Positions 34,891-45,007 of a DNA stretch of 64,000 nt are shown in pieces; the stretch's first letter is position 1, and every line of letters begins with the position of its first letter. The notes under the pieces are model-generated. The model made no database searches, was not told where the DNA came from, and saw only the letters and a program-made list of their open reading frames with translations. The stretch is from the NCBI RefSeq assembly GCF_015223065.1, contig NZ_JADFBY010000007.1, forward strand, positions 1 through 64,000, written 5' to 3'. Made by a program: the position numbers and the translations under genes. Source of the stretch: Mucilaginibacter sp. JRF (lineage in GTDB: Bacteria; Bacteroidota; Bacteroidia; Sphingobacteriales; Sphingobacteriaceae).

Positions 34891-37800
34891 ATGATTCTTC
34901 GATTTTTGTCAGGCATCTTCTGCCTTACGACTGCGTTATTGTGCGCATTCCCAATTTCCGGATCGTGTCAGGTTAATTTTAACAAAAGAGCAACCGGTAA
35001 TGTTATATCAACGCCTCAGGCTGGTAGTTTGGCACTTGAAGCTGGGCTTGATAATGTCGATTATCAAACCGGGACTCTTCGGGTGAGCATTCCCCTGTAT
35101 ACCATAAAAGTGAGGGATGTTTCGATTCCTATATCAATCAGCTACAATGCCCTTGGTTTGAAGGTTGGACAGGCTGCCGGTTGCATCGGTATGGGATGGG
35201 AATTAAATGCAGGGGGCGCGATCAACACTCAGGTTAATGGTTTGCCGGACTTTTCTACTAACGGCCTAGCCTATATGGGGGCTACAAGCCCGTTAAGTAC
35301 ACTTACATCAACTTCCGCCTTTAACATGAGTGGAAATTCAATTCATAAACAATATGGGCTGGATGTGATTGCCGGGAAAAAAGATGGCGCATGGGATGTT
35401 TATAGTTATAGCACCCCGCACGGGGGGGGGAAATTTATGCTCACCGGTGGAAATGTCCTAACCTTCCCTTATAATCCTTTGCTAACAATTGGCAGCACGC
35501 GGGTTGAAACGGGGGATGGCATGGTCTATGATTTTACTAACGGTACAACAGCCAATAGTAAAAAAAGAAGTTTCAGACATAAAGATCCAACGGGATTAGT
35601 TTATGTGGATCAGAACTGGGATCCGGAAGGTGCTACATACACCAACTATGATCTATCCCGTATGATGTCGAGATGGACCAATGAAGTGGTAGACTATACG
35701 TATGAAAAATATCAAAGAAATGTACCGTTATCCAAGGCGGTTAGTAAAGATATGACCACTACGATGATCACGATGCCTGCTTCCAAAAACGTTGTGGAAA
35801 ATGGTCAATACGCCCCAACGATTTCTAATCAGTTTTATCTAAAAGAATCCTCCTATTCGCAGACAGTGACCCAAATTCAACAGTACACGAGACTGTCAGC
35901 CATAAATTACAAAACCGGTCGCGTTAGTTTTATTTATGGTGATGATTATGGTGGTCGGGATGTTCTGAATAAGATCGTTGTTGAGCAAAAAAGTGCCGCT
36001 GGTTATAGCGTTATAAGAAGTTTTAATTTTGAGTATTATCAAACTAGTTATAGCAGCCATTATCTGAATAGGTTAGTTGTGACTGATGAAAATAACGCCA
36101 TTATTAATGACTGGCTAATGGACTATTACGGGTACCAGCCTGTCGCTTGGAATGTGGAAAGTAAAGCCCAGGATCGATGGGGTTTTTACAATGGGCATAC
36201 AGAGAATGTGATGGCGATGGAAAGTCCATATTATAGTTTGAGTGCCACCGCTGTGCAACGTAATTTAATAACGAATTTAAATGGGTCAGATGAGATGAGC
36301 TCGTTATTCCCCAGGGCTAGTGAAGAGGCGCATTGGATGACCGGCGCTAATGGAGCGGTTGGGACATATCCGCTAACAATCCCTTTTGCCGACAGGACAT
36401 TCGTTTTTTCAGAAGCAATTAAAGGGACACTTAAAAGCATCAAAACACCACTCGGGGGAGAAATGGTCTACCAGTATGAACCGCACAAATTCGTTCATCG
36501 CCGGATAAATAGCAACGGTGCTGTGACGAACCAAAATATGGAAGGCGGTGGAATACGTGTTAAGTCGGTCATATTTAAGGATGCTAATACTAACGCATAT
36601 AACAAGAAGGAATACAAATATGGACGATCCAAAGCGGACGGTGAATCCGGTATGGGTATTGTGGCCTATCCGCTGAATTTCCTAACGACTAAAGCGATAT
36701 ATGGTGCGTCAAATTTTGAAGTTGAGAATCTAGTCTTTTTCAGCCATCCCTTAAATGATATGGATCGTGGAGGTGGTAGTTATGGCGCCTATGGCTGGAC
36801 GGCAGAATATATAGTAAGGGATAGTCTGGCTACGGTCAATGATAAGAAATATCACAGTAAAACTGGTTATGAGTACATGCCGCCTAATACCGATATCTGG
36901 CAAAGCGGCAGCACCGGCTCATGGCCTGGAACATCTTATCTGAATTATGGTGTTACGCGCGAAATGACATGGACGCAACCAGCCAGTATTACAAAATATA
37001 GAGCATTTAGTACTGGTTTTTCGCAAATCGAAGAAACATATTTTACCAATTACGCTCCATTTAAGGCACCTGTTCCAACAAATCCGCAAAAGTCATATTC
37101 ATTATTTCCAAGCATTTCAGGTGCTTTGTACAGCCAATTCACAACTACTGATTATTCTGTATGTATCAATGAAGTGGCGGCTTCTGGTCATTACCAGATG
37201 AACTGTACTGCGAATGGTCAGATTCCTAAAAGTTTGGATCCGCTATTCTGGCAGAATTTTGTAGATGAAGATCCGGCGAATTACTACAGTGGTAAATACA
37301 CCTCGCCAATTGTTGAAATGTCAACACTCTCCACCTGCGTCCGTCCCAAGCAGAAACGAACGATTACTTATACACCTGATGGTCTGGTCATAGACACCAT
37401 TAATGTCAACTATTATTATGATAATTATGGCCATCTTTTGCCAAGTAGAGTGGCAAGTTTGAACAGCCAGGGAGATTCTGTTATACAGCGTACGTACTAT
37501 CCACGAGATTTTACGGGATCAAGTAATAGTTTTAAAGATGGCGCTTACTTATTGAAATTGTGGAATGTTTTTGATTTGCCGCTTGAGCAGGTAAATAGCG
37601 TAAAGCATGGTAATAATGAATATGTAAAAGATGCTGTATATGATCTTTATTCCGGAAATGATGGATTAATGCCGGCTAAAGTGAGCTCCTATGTATATGA
37701 AGGAGACGGCATCAATAAATTGTTTAGCGCTTATCAAAGAGCTGATGATACTCTTTTCAAGAAAAAAGAATCTTATCGATATTCGGGCAACAGGCAATTG

Positions 37801-38484
37801 GAAGTATTGCTTAATAAAGCAGGTCAGGAAACGACTTACTTTTATGGCTACCAAGATATGTATCCTGTACTTATAAATAACTATGGTAATGATTTCAATT
37901 TATCTATAGCGTATCTGGGGTTTGATGGTATAGATGCAAGTTCCTTAAATAAAGGGGGGTATTATGCAAATTACAATCTTTCGGGTATTACAGTAAGCAA
38001 TACGCCATCCGGAAAGTATTGTTATAATCTTTCCGCCGGTCCTCTCACCAACCAAACAATGGATCAGGGTACAACCTATAAAATTGGATATTGGTTCCGG
38101 TCAACGGGCACGCTGACATTAGAAGGATTTAATCGGCAGTATGATGGTACTGTTGACTCAGTGGTATTAGTACCGGCCGGGACATTAAGCGCATCAGCTA
38201 TTCTTAAATCTAAAAATGGTTGGAATTATGTTGAGCGGACAGTCAAAGGTGTAAACTATATCAGATTTTCAGGAACTGCGCTGGTTGATGCCATAAGAAT
38301 ACACGCCCTTGAGGATCAGATGACAACCTATACTTACAACACAATCGGTCAAATTACATCTGCGACAGACCCAAAAGGAGAAATCACCTATTATGAATAT
38401 GACGGTTTTCAACGACTTCGAAATATTCGTGATATTGAGGGGAATATAGTTAAACATCTTGAATACAATTATCGCGGACTGTAA
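34891..38484 (+). CDS. Secreted RHS/YD-repeat protein, N-terminal-type subunit
   Basis: The 1197-residue protein has a signal peptide (MILRFLSGIFCLTTALLCAF, cleavage near SCQ). It opens with the shell-forming start found in Bacteroidota RHS proteins: LYTIKVRDVSIPISISYNAL and GCIGMGWELNAGGAI (about residues 60-112). Long beta-rich YD-type repeats follow (YGYQPVAWNVESKAQDRWGF, YQYEPHKFVHRRI). A carbohydrate-binding-like insertion may lie near residues 1010-1130 (YNLSAGPLTNQTMDQGTTYK). It ends with two clear YD repeats (YTYNTIGQITSATDPKGE, YYEYDGFQRLRNIRDIEGNI) and no toxin. The next gene, 29 bases later, carries the RHS core and toxin, so the pair looks like a split RHS system. A G9 tract lies at 35422-35430 inside the coding sequence. 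Confidence 0.88.
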   Translation: MILRFLSGIFCLTTALLCAFPISGSCQVNFNKRATGNVISTPQAGSLALEAGLDNVDYQTGTLRVSIPLYTIKVRDVSIPISISYNALGLKVGQAAGCIGMGWELNAGGAINTQVNGLPDFSTNGLAYMGATSPLSTLTSTSAFNMSGNSIHKQYGLDVIAGKKDGAWDVYSYSTPHGGGKFMLTGGNVLTFPYNPLLTIGSTRVETGDGMVYDFTNGTTANSKKRSFRHKDPTGLVYVDQNWDPEGATYTNYDLSRMMSRWTNEVVDYTYEKYQRNVPLSKAVSKDMTTTMITMPASKNVVENGQYAPTISNQFYLKESSYSQTVTQIQQYTRLSAINYKTGRVSFIYGDDYGGRDVLNKIVVEQKSAAGYSVIRSFNFEYYQTSYSSHYLNRLVVTDENNAIINDWLMDYYGYQPVAWNVESKAQDRWGFYNGHTENVMAMESPYYSLSATAVQRNLITNLNGSDEMSSLFPRASEEAHWMTGANGAVGTYPLTIPFADRTFVFSEAIKGTLKSIKTPLGGEMVYQYEPHKFVHRRINSNGAVTNQNMEGGGIRVKSVIFKDANTNAYNKKEYKYGRSKADGESGMGIVAYPLNFLTTKAIYGASNFEVENLVFFSHPLNDMDRGGGSYGAYGWTAEYIVRDSLATVNDKKYHSKTGYEYMPPNTDIWQSGSTGSWPGTSYLNYGVTREMTWTQPASITKYRAFSTGFSQIEETYFTNYAPFKAPVPTNPQKSYSLFPSISGALYSQFTTTDYSVCINEVAASGHYQMNCTANGQIPKSLDPLFWQNFVDEDPANYYSGKYTSPIVEMSTLSTCVRPKQKRTITYTPDGLVIDTINVNYYYDNYGHLLPSRVASLNSQGDSVIQRTYYPRDFTGSSNSFKDGAYLLKLWNVFDLPLEQVNSVKHGNNEYVKDAVYDLYSGNDGLMPAKVSSYVYEGDGINKLFSAYQRADDTLFKKKESYRYSGNRQLEVLLNKAGQETTYFYGYQDMYPVLINNYGNDFNLSIAYLGFDGIDASSLNKGGYYANYNLSGITVSNTPSGKYCYNLSAGPLTNQTMDQGTTYKIGYWFRSTGTLTLEGFNRQYDGTVDSVVLVPAGTLSASAILKSKNGWNYVERTVKGVNYIRFSGTALVDAIRIHALEDQMTTYTYNTIGQITSATDPKGEITYYEYDGFQRLRNIRDIEGNIVKHLEYNYRGL
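35422..35430 (+). repeat. G9 homopolymer inside RHS coding sequence
   Basis: Nine consecutive G bases encode three glycines in PHGGGKFML, about 180 codons into the gene. Runs of this length are prone to slipped-strand changes, so gain or loss of one base would truncate the protein. The related genes carry shorter runs (G7 at 38673-38679 and G8 at 60586-60593). Confidence 0.85.
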
Positions 38485-38513
38485 ATTGGCAGAAAACCTA
38501 AACAACATTGTAA

Positions 38514-41500
38514 ATGAAACATCGAATCACTTGCTTTAAAAATTTACTGCTGATTTTTCCTGTTTTTTTAGCTTTACATACTTTCGGTCAGGCACCTAAT
38601 ATTAGCTACGGCGTTGGATTGCAGGTGTATTCAACAGGCTTAAGTATCCAAAATCTTGATCTTTATAATACCGGGGGGGCAATTAATGTTGGCTTGGCGA
38701 CAACTTCAACATTTGCCGGAAGTACTACCAGCGGGAATGTCGATGGTGTCGGGTTAAATGCCCGGTTTCTTCAACCTTTAAATACAGCCACGGATGCCTC
38801 AGGAAATGTATATGTCGCAGATACCTATAACCGCCGAATCCGTAAGATCACGCCAGGTGGAACAGTTACTACAATCGCGGGAAGCGGAACAATGGGGGCT
38901 GATAACGGCCAGGGTACCGACGCGAGTTTTAATCACCCATCCGCACTGGTTGTTGATGCTTCGGGGAACATCTTTGTCGCAGACCAAGGTAATCACAAAA
39001 TCAGAAAAATTACAGCTTCTGGTTATGTAACCACTTTTGCAGGCAACGGAAGTGCTGGTTATAATAATGGTTCGGATGCCGCAGTCCAGTTTAACAGTCC
39101 GATTGGTTTAGTGTTAGATCAGGCAGGGAATTTATATGTAGCCGATTACAATAATAACCGGATCAGAAAAATTACACCGGCAGGAGTCGTTTCTACATTT
39201 GCCGGAAATGGTTCTGCTGGATCGCAGGGGGGACAATTGCTAAGCGCTTCTTTTAACCGGCCGATGGGGCTGGCTAGGGGTGCTTCTGGAAATATGTTTG
39301 TTGCCGATCGTCAGGGCCATAAGATCAGAAAGATTGATGCTCTTGGTAATGTTAGTGACCTCGCAGGCTCCGGTACCGCAGGCTGGAGTGACGGTACAGG
39401 TATTTCAGCACAATTTAGCAGTCCCAATAATGTTGCTGTTGACGCTTCCGGCAACGTATATGTTGCCGATCAGGGAAATCATATGATCAGGAAAGTAACA
39501 GCTGGAGGCGCAGTCAGTACTATCGCCGGTAGTATATCCGGCTATGCCGATGGCGTAGGGGATGCGGCACGATTTAACAACCCTTTTGGTTTATCCATAG
39601 ATGGAAATGGGAATCTATACATAGCGGATCAGCTTAATAACATGATTCGTAAAACTTCCATTCCGGCAAGTTATACTATTAGTCCCGCATTGCCTGCCGG
39701 ATTATCATTTAATACTATGAATGGAACGATAAGTGGAACCCCAATGGTTACACTGTCTCAGACGACATATATCGTTACCGGCAACAACTCTCATGGTAGT
39801 GATACGGCCAGGATCACCATGAGAATAGATCAGGGAGTACCGCTGTCACCGGGTATCGTGCCAACCTCGCAACGTAACTGGGTTATGACGAACGATGTAC
39901 GGGTAGCTGGTATTTTGGATGAACCATCACTGCGAAATGCAAGCGCTGATCCTGCTAAAGTCCAAACCACGGTAGCTTACCTTGACGGTTTAGGCAGACC
40001 TTTGCAGAATGTACAGGTGAAAGGTAATCCATTGGCTAACCGGGATGTTATTCAACCTTTCGAATATGATAGCGTGGGTCGGGAACTCAGAAAATATTTA
40101 CCTTATACAACCGAATATGGCTCGTCAGGATCATATCGGATGGATGCACTTAAGGGAAGTAACGGCTACGGTAATAGTGCTCAGCGAAATTTTTACGCTT
40201 TGGCGTCGGATTTCAAGAATACGGATTATCCGTTTTCACAAAGCATTGTAGAAACCTCGCCGCTGAATAGGGTGCTGGAGCAGGGTGCCCCTGGAAGTGT
40301 TTGGCAGCCGGGCAGCAGAACGCCAACAGGCGGAAGGACTGTCGTCACGGAATATGGGAAAAATTATGGTAATGTGGCCGGAGAAACACGGAAGGTTTTA
40401 AACTACACCGCTGTCTCGCCGAATAACAATCACACACGAAGATTAAATTATATCGGTTGGTACCCGATCGCAAGATTGCACCTTACAATTACTAAAGATG
40501 AGAACTGGACTAGCGGAGATGGCAAAGCCGGAACCGAAGAGGAATACAAGGACCGGGATGGAAAAGTTATCCTAAAGCGGGTTTGGGAAACAGATACTTC
40601 AGCGTTAAATACCTACTATGTTTATGATGATTGGGGCAACCTGAGTTTTGTGTTACCACCGGCAGTTCATGATATAACTCCGGCTATAAGTCAAAATGAG
40701 TTGGATGATTTTTGTTACCAATACCGATATGATAACCAAGGGCGTCTGGTGGAAAAAAAGATCCCCGGTAAAGGGTGGGAATATATTGTATACAACATTC
40801 TTGATCAGGTTATCGCTACTCAGGATTCAGTAATGAGAATGCGAAGCCCTTTGCAGCGAGCTGTCTTTACAAAATATGATAATCATGGTCGCGTGATTGT
40901 GACGGGTATATACGATGTGCCCAACACGGTTGTAGCCGGCCAAAATTATCGTCAGTCGATGCAGAACACAGCTAACGGACAGACTGAGATATTTGAGAAA
41001 AGATTGTATGTGGGCGCTGTAAATACAAATGATTATAGCAGTGTTACAACACCAACATCAGGTGGTATCATCTTGCAAACAAATTATTATGATGATCTTA
41101 AAACGGTGCCGGGACGGCCAACCCTTGGTGCCCCGGCAACCGCCAGCGGCATGACCCAAGGATTATTAGTTGCAAGCAGGCGTGCTATCCTGAATGACGT
41201 AAGTCATAACCTATGGACAGTTAATTACTATGATGATCAAGGGCGAATTTTAACGACGCGCAAACAGCATTACAAAGGAGCCGTAGTTGACTCGTTAAAT
41301 TATGATCTCACGAGTTTTAATTATAATTTCAATGATCAGGTTACGGTTCGTGTCAGGAAGCATTATATAAATACTTCAACCAATCCGAGACTGACAGACA
41401 CCACCCGATACATTTACGATGCTGCTGGCCGCAAGGTAAAGACATGGCAGCAATTACGTAACATGGGGCAATCTGCTAATCCGCGTACGCTATTGTCTCA

Positions 41501-43253
41501 GCTAAGTTATAATGAGATAGGGCAGCTGAAGAACAAAAAACTGCATTCAACGGATAGCGTCAATTTCAAGCAGTCTATCGATTATTGGTATAACGACAGG
41601 GGCTGGCTATCAACAATCGGGGATCCAAGTTTGGTGAGCAACATGAGTGTTTTCGGTATGCGATTAAATTATAACGAAGGTTCCGTTAAATATTATAATG
41701 GCAATATTGGCGGAATGACCTGGCAAACCAAAGTTCCTGATGGCACAAGTTCATTCCAAAAAAGGCAGGTTTATGTTTACACCTATGATAAACTTGACAG
41801 GATGACGTTGGCCAGTTATAGCGAAGCAGTTGGAAATGCGAATAGTGGTAAGTACAATGAGCAAGTTACCTATGATGATATGGGTAACATTAAATTTCTT
41901 AAAAGAAAGAATAGTACAGGTAGCAACTTTTTAAATGATTTTGAATATATCTATAGTGGAAATAGGCTATCCAGCGTTAACGATGCTGTACTAGCTAGCC
42001 AGGGCGGAGCCTATACATACGATGGTAATGGAAACGTTAAGACTGACACGCGTATTGGTATATCGGGTATAACCTATAATATTCTTAATTTACCAGGCAC
42101 AATCAGCCGTACAGCTGGCGATGTGACCTACACTTACGACGCCACCGGTGCCAAGGTTAGAACAGAAGGAGAGGAAACAAGGCAGTACGTTGATGGTATA
42201 GAGTATAAAGGAGGCTCTTTAGAATTTGTTTCAAACGAAGAAGGGCGCGCCGTAGTAAATGGTACTGCTGCTTATAGCTACGATTATTTGCTGAAAGATC
42301 ACTTAGGTAATACGCGCGCTATGATCAAGCAGGACGGTAGTATAGTCCAAATACAGGATTATTACCCGTTCGGTTTGGCATTTAACCCGGGCAACTCGCT
42401 AACCCCAAGTACAGATAATCGATACCGTTATAACGGCAAGGAATTGCAGGAGACAGGGCTGTATGATTATGGCGCAAGATATTATGATCCTGTCATTGGT
42501 CGTTGGGCAAGTGTAGATCCTTTAGCTGAGAAAGGAAGAAGATGGAGTCCTTATACCTACGCATTTGATAATCCAGTAAGATTTATCGATCCAGATGGAA
42601 TGTGGCCGGATTGGGGAACGGTAGGATCAACAGTTGGAAGCTTTTTTGGCAGTTTTGTCAATAATGTTAGGGAAAGTGCAGTAGCCCTCAGTGATGCGGC
42701 TAAGCACCCTTATCAATCAGGTCGAAATTTCCTAAAAGCATTTAAAAAAGATCCCAAAACCCGTAGACCATATATTCGAGGTCAAATAAAAAGTGATATT
42801 ACTAGAGCATATGATAGGTTTCAAAAGGGCAATGCAAATGTAAAGGCTGATGTGTTAGGTGCAGCCGCAGGCGAAATTCTGCAATTGTTCGGAGGTGAAG
42901 TTGGCGAGCTAGGAAAACTAGGTAAGATGGGTAAGATTAGTGAGGTTAACAAACTACTGGAAGTTGGAAAGGCTACAGAGTTAGGAAAAGCGGGTGAATT
43001 TGACGTGTTTAACGTAACTTCCGATGGAGTTGTTATCCCAAAAGGTGAGAAATATTCAATCCCCTCAGAGTATGTTGAAAATCCATATAGAAATTCTGAT
43101 TACGGCATTACAGAAAATGGTAAATTTAAATCAAAAGTTAGAATCGATCCCGCTACTGCGCCTGGGAGTAAAGGGCCTAATGTAAGTCATTATCATTTAA
43201 ATGGTAAAAGTACTCATTATCAACCTGGCGGTAAAGATCCGGGATTTAATTAA
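38514..43253 (+). CDS. NHL-propeller/RHS polymorphic toxin protein
   Basis: The 1579-residue secreted protein has a signal peptide ([16 protein letters not shown]). Six NHL-type propeller blades follow at about residues 75-385, each with a variant of [19 protein letters not shown]. An immunoglobulin-like putative-Ig domain is at about 385-440 ([18 protein letters not shown]). A DUF6443-type block lies at about 455-595 ([20 protein letters not shown]), then YD repeats and the RHS-associated core at about 1240-1362 ([43 protein letters not shown]). The 217-residue tail after the core is the candidate toxin, ending [20 protein letters not shown]. That ending recalls polymorphic-toxin type 24 tails, an assignment from memory. 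The following gene is the likely immunity gene. The propeller may bind the cell surface or a target. Confidence 0.9.
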   Translation: MKHRITCFKNLLLIFPVFLALHTFGQAPNISYGVGLQVYSTGLSIQNLDLYNTGGAINVGLATTSTFAGSTTSGNVDGVGLNARFLQPLNTATDASGNVYVADTYNRRIRKITPGGTVTTIAGSGTMGADNGQGTDASFNHPSALVVDASGNIFVADQGNHKIRKITASGYVTTFAGNGSAGYNNGSDAAVQFNSPIGLVLDQAGNLYVADYNNNRIRKITPAGVVSTFAGNGSAGSQGGQLLSASFNRPMGLARGASGNMFVADRQGHKIRKIDALGNVSDLAGSGTAGWSDGTGISAQFSSPNNVAVDASGNVYVADQGNHMIRKVTAGGAVSTIAGSISGYADGVGDAARFNNPFGLSIDGNGNLYIADQLNNMIRKTSIPASYTISPALPAGLSFNTMNGTISGTPMVTLSQTTYIVTGNNSHGSDTARITMRIDQGVPLSPGIVPTSQRNWVMTNDVRVAGILDEPSLRNASADPAKVQTTVAYLDGLGRPLQNVQVKGNPLANRDVIQPFEYDSVGRELRKYLPYTTEYGSSGSYRMDALKGSNGYGNSAQRNFYALASDFKNTDYPFSQSIVETSPLNRVLEQGAPGSVWQPGSRTPTGGRTVVTEYGKNYGNVAGETRKVLNYTAVSPNNNHTRRLNYIGWYPIARLHLTITKDENWTSGDGKAGTEEEYKDRDGKVILKRVWETDTSALNTYYVYDDWGNLSFVLPPAVHDITPAISQNELDDFCYQYRYDNQGRLVEKKIPGKGWEYIVYNILDQVIATQDSVMRMRSPLQRAVFTKYDNHGRVIVTGIYDVPNTVVAGQNYRQSMQNTANGQTEIFEKRLYVGAVNTNDYSSVTTPTSGGIILQTNYYDDLKTVPGRPTLGAPATASGMTQGLLVASRRAILNDVSHNLWTVNYYDDQGRILTTRKQHYKGAVVDSLNYDLTSFNYNFNDQVTVRVRKHYINTSTNPRLTDTTRYIYDAAGRKVKTWQQLRNMGQSANPRTLLSQLSYNEIGQLKNKKLHSTDSVNFKQSIDYWYNDRGWLSTIGDPSLVSNMSVFGMRLNYNEGSVKYYNGNIGGMTWQTKVPDGTSSFQKRQVYVYTYDKLDRMTLASYSEAVGNANSGKYNEQVTYDDMGNIKFLKRKNSTGSNFLNDFEYIYSGNRLSSVNDAVLASQGGAYTYDGNGNVKTDTRIGISGITYNILNLPGTISRTAGDVTYTYDATGAKVRTEGEETRQYVDGIEYKGGSLEFVSNEEGRAVVNGTAAYSYDYLLKDHLGNTRAMIKQDGSIVQIQDYYPFGLAFNPGNSLTPSTDNRYRYNGKELQETGLYDYGARYYDPVIGRWASVDPLAEKGRRWSPYTYAFDNPVRFIDPDGMWPDWGTVGSTVGSFFGSFVNNVRESAVALSDAAKHPYQSGRNFLKAFKKDPKTRRPYIRGQIKSDITRAYDRFQKGNANVKADVLGAAAGEILQLFGGEVGELGKLGKMGKISEVNKLLEVGKATELGKAGEFDVFNVTSDGVVIPKGEKYSIPSEYVENPYRNSDYGITENGKFKSKVRIDPATAPGSKGPNVSHYHLNGKSTHYQPGGKDPGFN

Positions 43254-43264
43254 ATAAATATAAT

Positions 43265-43627
43265 ATGAAGTTTGAGGATGTTGATTGGCACGATCAAGTT
43301 TTGATGAAAATTGAGATAGATCAGTCAAATTCGAGTAAGGAAGATGTTTCGTTGAAGTTTATTGTATTAATTCACCATCGTAAATTTCAACTACAATTTG
43401 TCGATGTTTACAATTTGGATCTTAGGATGAATTTTGGAATCGTTGCAGAAGAAACTATCAACTATGGAATTATTAACACCGAAGACAACAGACTGTTAGA
43501 GATAATTGGCAGATGGGCTAGACTTGGAGTAGATTTGTACGCGCTCAAGTGTTTTGAATTTAACACAGCTTCGACAAATAGTACTCTTAAGGTTTATGCT
43601 AAGTCTTGTAAACTTCTGCCAATTTGA
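43265..43627 (+). CDS. Candidate immunity protein
   Basis: The 120-residue cytoplasmic protein (MKFEDVDWHDQVLMKIEIDQ, FQLQFVDVYNLDLRMNFGIV, ALKCFEFNTAST) follows the toxin gene by 11 bases and has no signal peptide. The opening W-H-D element and the alternating beta-strand pattern are common among immunity proteins of polymorphic toxins, which are small, AT-rich and placed directly downstream. No named family is certain. The role is inferred from position. Confidence 0.6.
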   Translation: MKFEDVDWHDQVLMKIEIDQSNSSKEDVSLKFIVLIHHRKFQLQFVDVYNLDLRMNFGIVAEETINYGIINTEDNRLLEIIGRWARLGVDLYALKCFEFNTASTNSTLKVYAKSCKLLPI

Positions 43628-43677
43628 TTTGGTGTTAACTAAATTCTTAAAAGTCGTTAAAATACACTGGATATTTA

Positions 43678-44178
43678 ATGAAAAATTTAATAATATTTAT
43701 CTTTTTAGTACTATTGTGTAATGCTACTAAAGCTCAAAACTGCCTAACTGAAAAAGACGAGCAAACCGGCGAATCTATTAAACTTGCGTCCACATCACTC
43801 ATAACCGATAGCCTAAAAAGACCTACCGTTTTATCATTTATAAAACGTGTTGACAGGAATTTTATCAGGATTGTATTCTGGAGTGATGTCGATTCAACTG
43901 CCATTAATTCAGGAAGCTTTAAACTTTCTATTGGTTTTACTAATGGTGAAAACAAGGTTTTTACCATTGATAACGGACGGCTGTTAAAACGAGGACAAGG
44001 TACTTTAGTTCGGCTTCGATCTGTGTTGACACCAACTGAGCTTTTGTACTTTAGACAGAATGCAATCATCTATATAACAGCTACGCAAGTAGAAGGAAAT
44101 CAGATCTTGTTGACAATTCAACCGTCATCAGAACAAGCGGCAATAATTATGGCAAGTCCAAAGTGTTTAGATGATTGA
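43678..44178 (+). CDS. Small secreted hypothetical protein
   Basis: The 166-residue protein has a signal peptide (MKNLIIFIFLVLLCNATKAQ). A beta-rich mature part follows (LSFIKRVDRNFIRIVFWSDV, FKLSIGFTNGENKVFTIDNG, LIYITATQVEGNQILLTIQP is only approximate in its first residues). Neither a lipobox nor a catalytic motif is present. It is the last gene of the toxin locus, 50 bases after the immunity gene in the same direction. It could be a second, periplasmic immunity factor or an unrelated cargo protein. I cannot decide. Confidence 0.55.
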   Translation: MKNLIIFIFLVLLCNATKAQNCLTEKDEQTGESIKLASTSLITDSLKRPTVLSFIKRVDRNFIRIVFWSDVDSTAINSGSFKLSIGFTNGENKVFTIDNGRLLKRGQGTLVRLRSVLTPTELLYFRQNAIIYITATQVEGNQILLTIQPSSEQAAIIMASPKCLDD

Positions 44179-44224
44179 AATACTTATAATTTCTTGTGTC
44201 ATTTAGTATAGGTCTTCAGTAAGT

Positions 44225-44256
44225 TGTTATTGCTTAGCCAAGAGGCTCCAATAACA
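44225..44256. repeat. Imperfect hairpin at the island/modB border
   Basis: TGTTATTG at 44225-44232 pairs with CAATAACA at 44249-44256, and inside it AGCC pairs with GGCT around an AAGA loop, with a small bulge (CTT against C). It lies 47 bases after the last island gene and 27 bases before modB. On the minus strand a T run precedes rather than follows it. It may be a terminator for the toxin locus, a leader structure of modB, or a joint of the island. Confidence 0.6.
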
Positions 44257-44282
44257 TTAAAAAAAGTTTTATTATAGCGGAT

Positions 44283-44945
44283 ATGTCGCCATTATTGTTA
44301 TCTCTAAAACTGGCTGTTGTAACCACGTTTGTATTGTCACTGATAGGCTTGCCGTTGGCCTGGTGGCTGTCCAAAAAACGCACCATATTGCGCATGTTTG
44401 CCGAGGTACTGATCACTATGCCGCTTGTGTTACCACCATCGGTATTGGGTTTTTATTTGTTGCTGGCTTTTAGTCCGCAACAGGGATTGGGCAAATGGCT
44501 GCATAATGTTTTTGATGTGCAGCTGGTATTCTCGTTCCCCGGGCTGGTGCTGGCATCGGTAATTTACAGCCTGCCCTTTATGGCCGGGCCGTTAAGGTCG
44601 GCGTTGCAGCAGTTACCGCCGTCGTTGGCGCAGGCATCGTACACGCTGGGTAAATCCGAATGGCAAACCTTTAGGTATGTGCTGCTGCCTAATATAAAAC
44701 CGGCCCTGCTTACGGCAACGGTACTCACCTTTGCCCATACGCTTGGCGAGTTTGGCGTAGTGCTGATGATAGGCGGCAACATTCCTGGCGTTACGCGGGT
44801 TGCCTCGGTAGCTGTTTATGATGCCGTTGAGCAGATGAATTACGACCTTGCTCAAAACTACTCAGCTGCGCTGTTTGTAATTACGTTCCTATTACTGACA
44901 GGCGTGTTTATCTACAATAGAAGTTATGATAAAATCCAGTCTTAA
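44283..44945 (+). CDS. modB: Molybdate ABC transporter permease
   Basis: The 220-residue integral membrane protein is the ModB permease of the molybdate importer. It has five or six helices, the N-terminal LLSLKLAVVTTFVLSLIGLP, MPLVLPPSVLGFYLLLAFSP and the ABC-permease EAA loop in ASYTLGKSEWQTFRYVLLPN, followed by TFAHTLGEFGVVLMIGGNIP. All features of a working permease are present. Neither modA (binding protein) nor modC (ATPase) is next to it: on the left is the toxin island and on the right a secretion cluster in the opposite direction. The other subunits must lie elsewhere, or the operon was split by an insertion. Confidence 0.93.
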   Translation: MSPLLLSLKLAVVTTFVLSLIGLPLAWWLSKKRTILRMFAEVLITMPLVLPPSVLGFYLLLAFSPQQGLGKWLHNVFDVQLVFSFPGLVLASVIYSLPFMAGPLRSALQQLPPSLAQASYTLGKSEWQTFRYVLLPNIKPALLTATVLTFAHTLGEFGVVLMIGGNIPGVTRVASVAVYDAVEQMNYDLAQNYSAALFVITFLLLTGVFIYNRSYDKIQS

Positions 44946-45007
44946 CCCCATATTACGCGGGAGTATTTAAAGTTATAGAACCTTTAAAAAGAGAGCTGCA
45001 GTGAACA

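Noticed and set aside
23620..42620. Recent recombination between the orphan RHS core and the full RHS gene
   Set aside because: The two cores are similar in protein but clearly diverged in DNA, so they are paralogues and not a fresh duplication.
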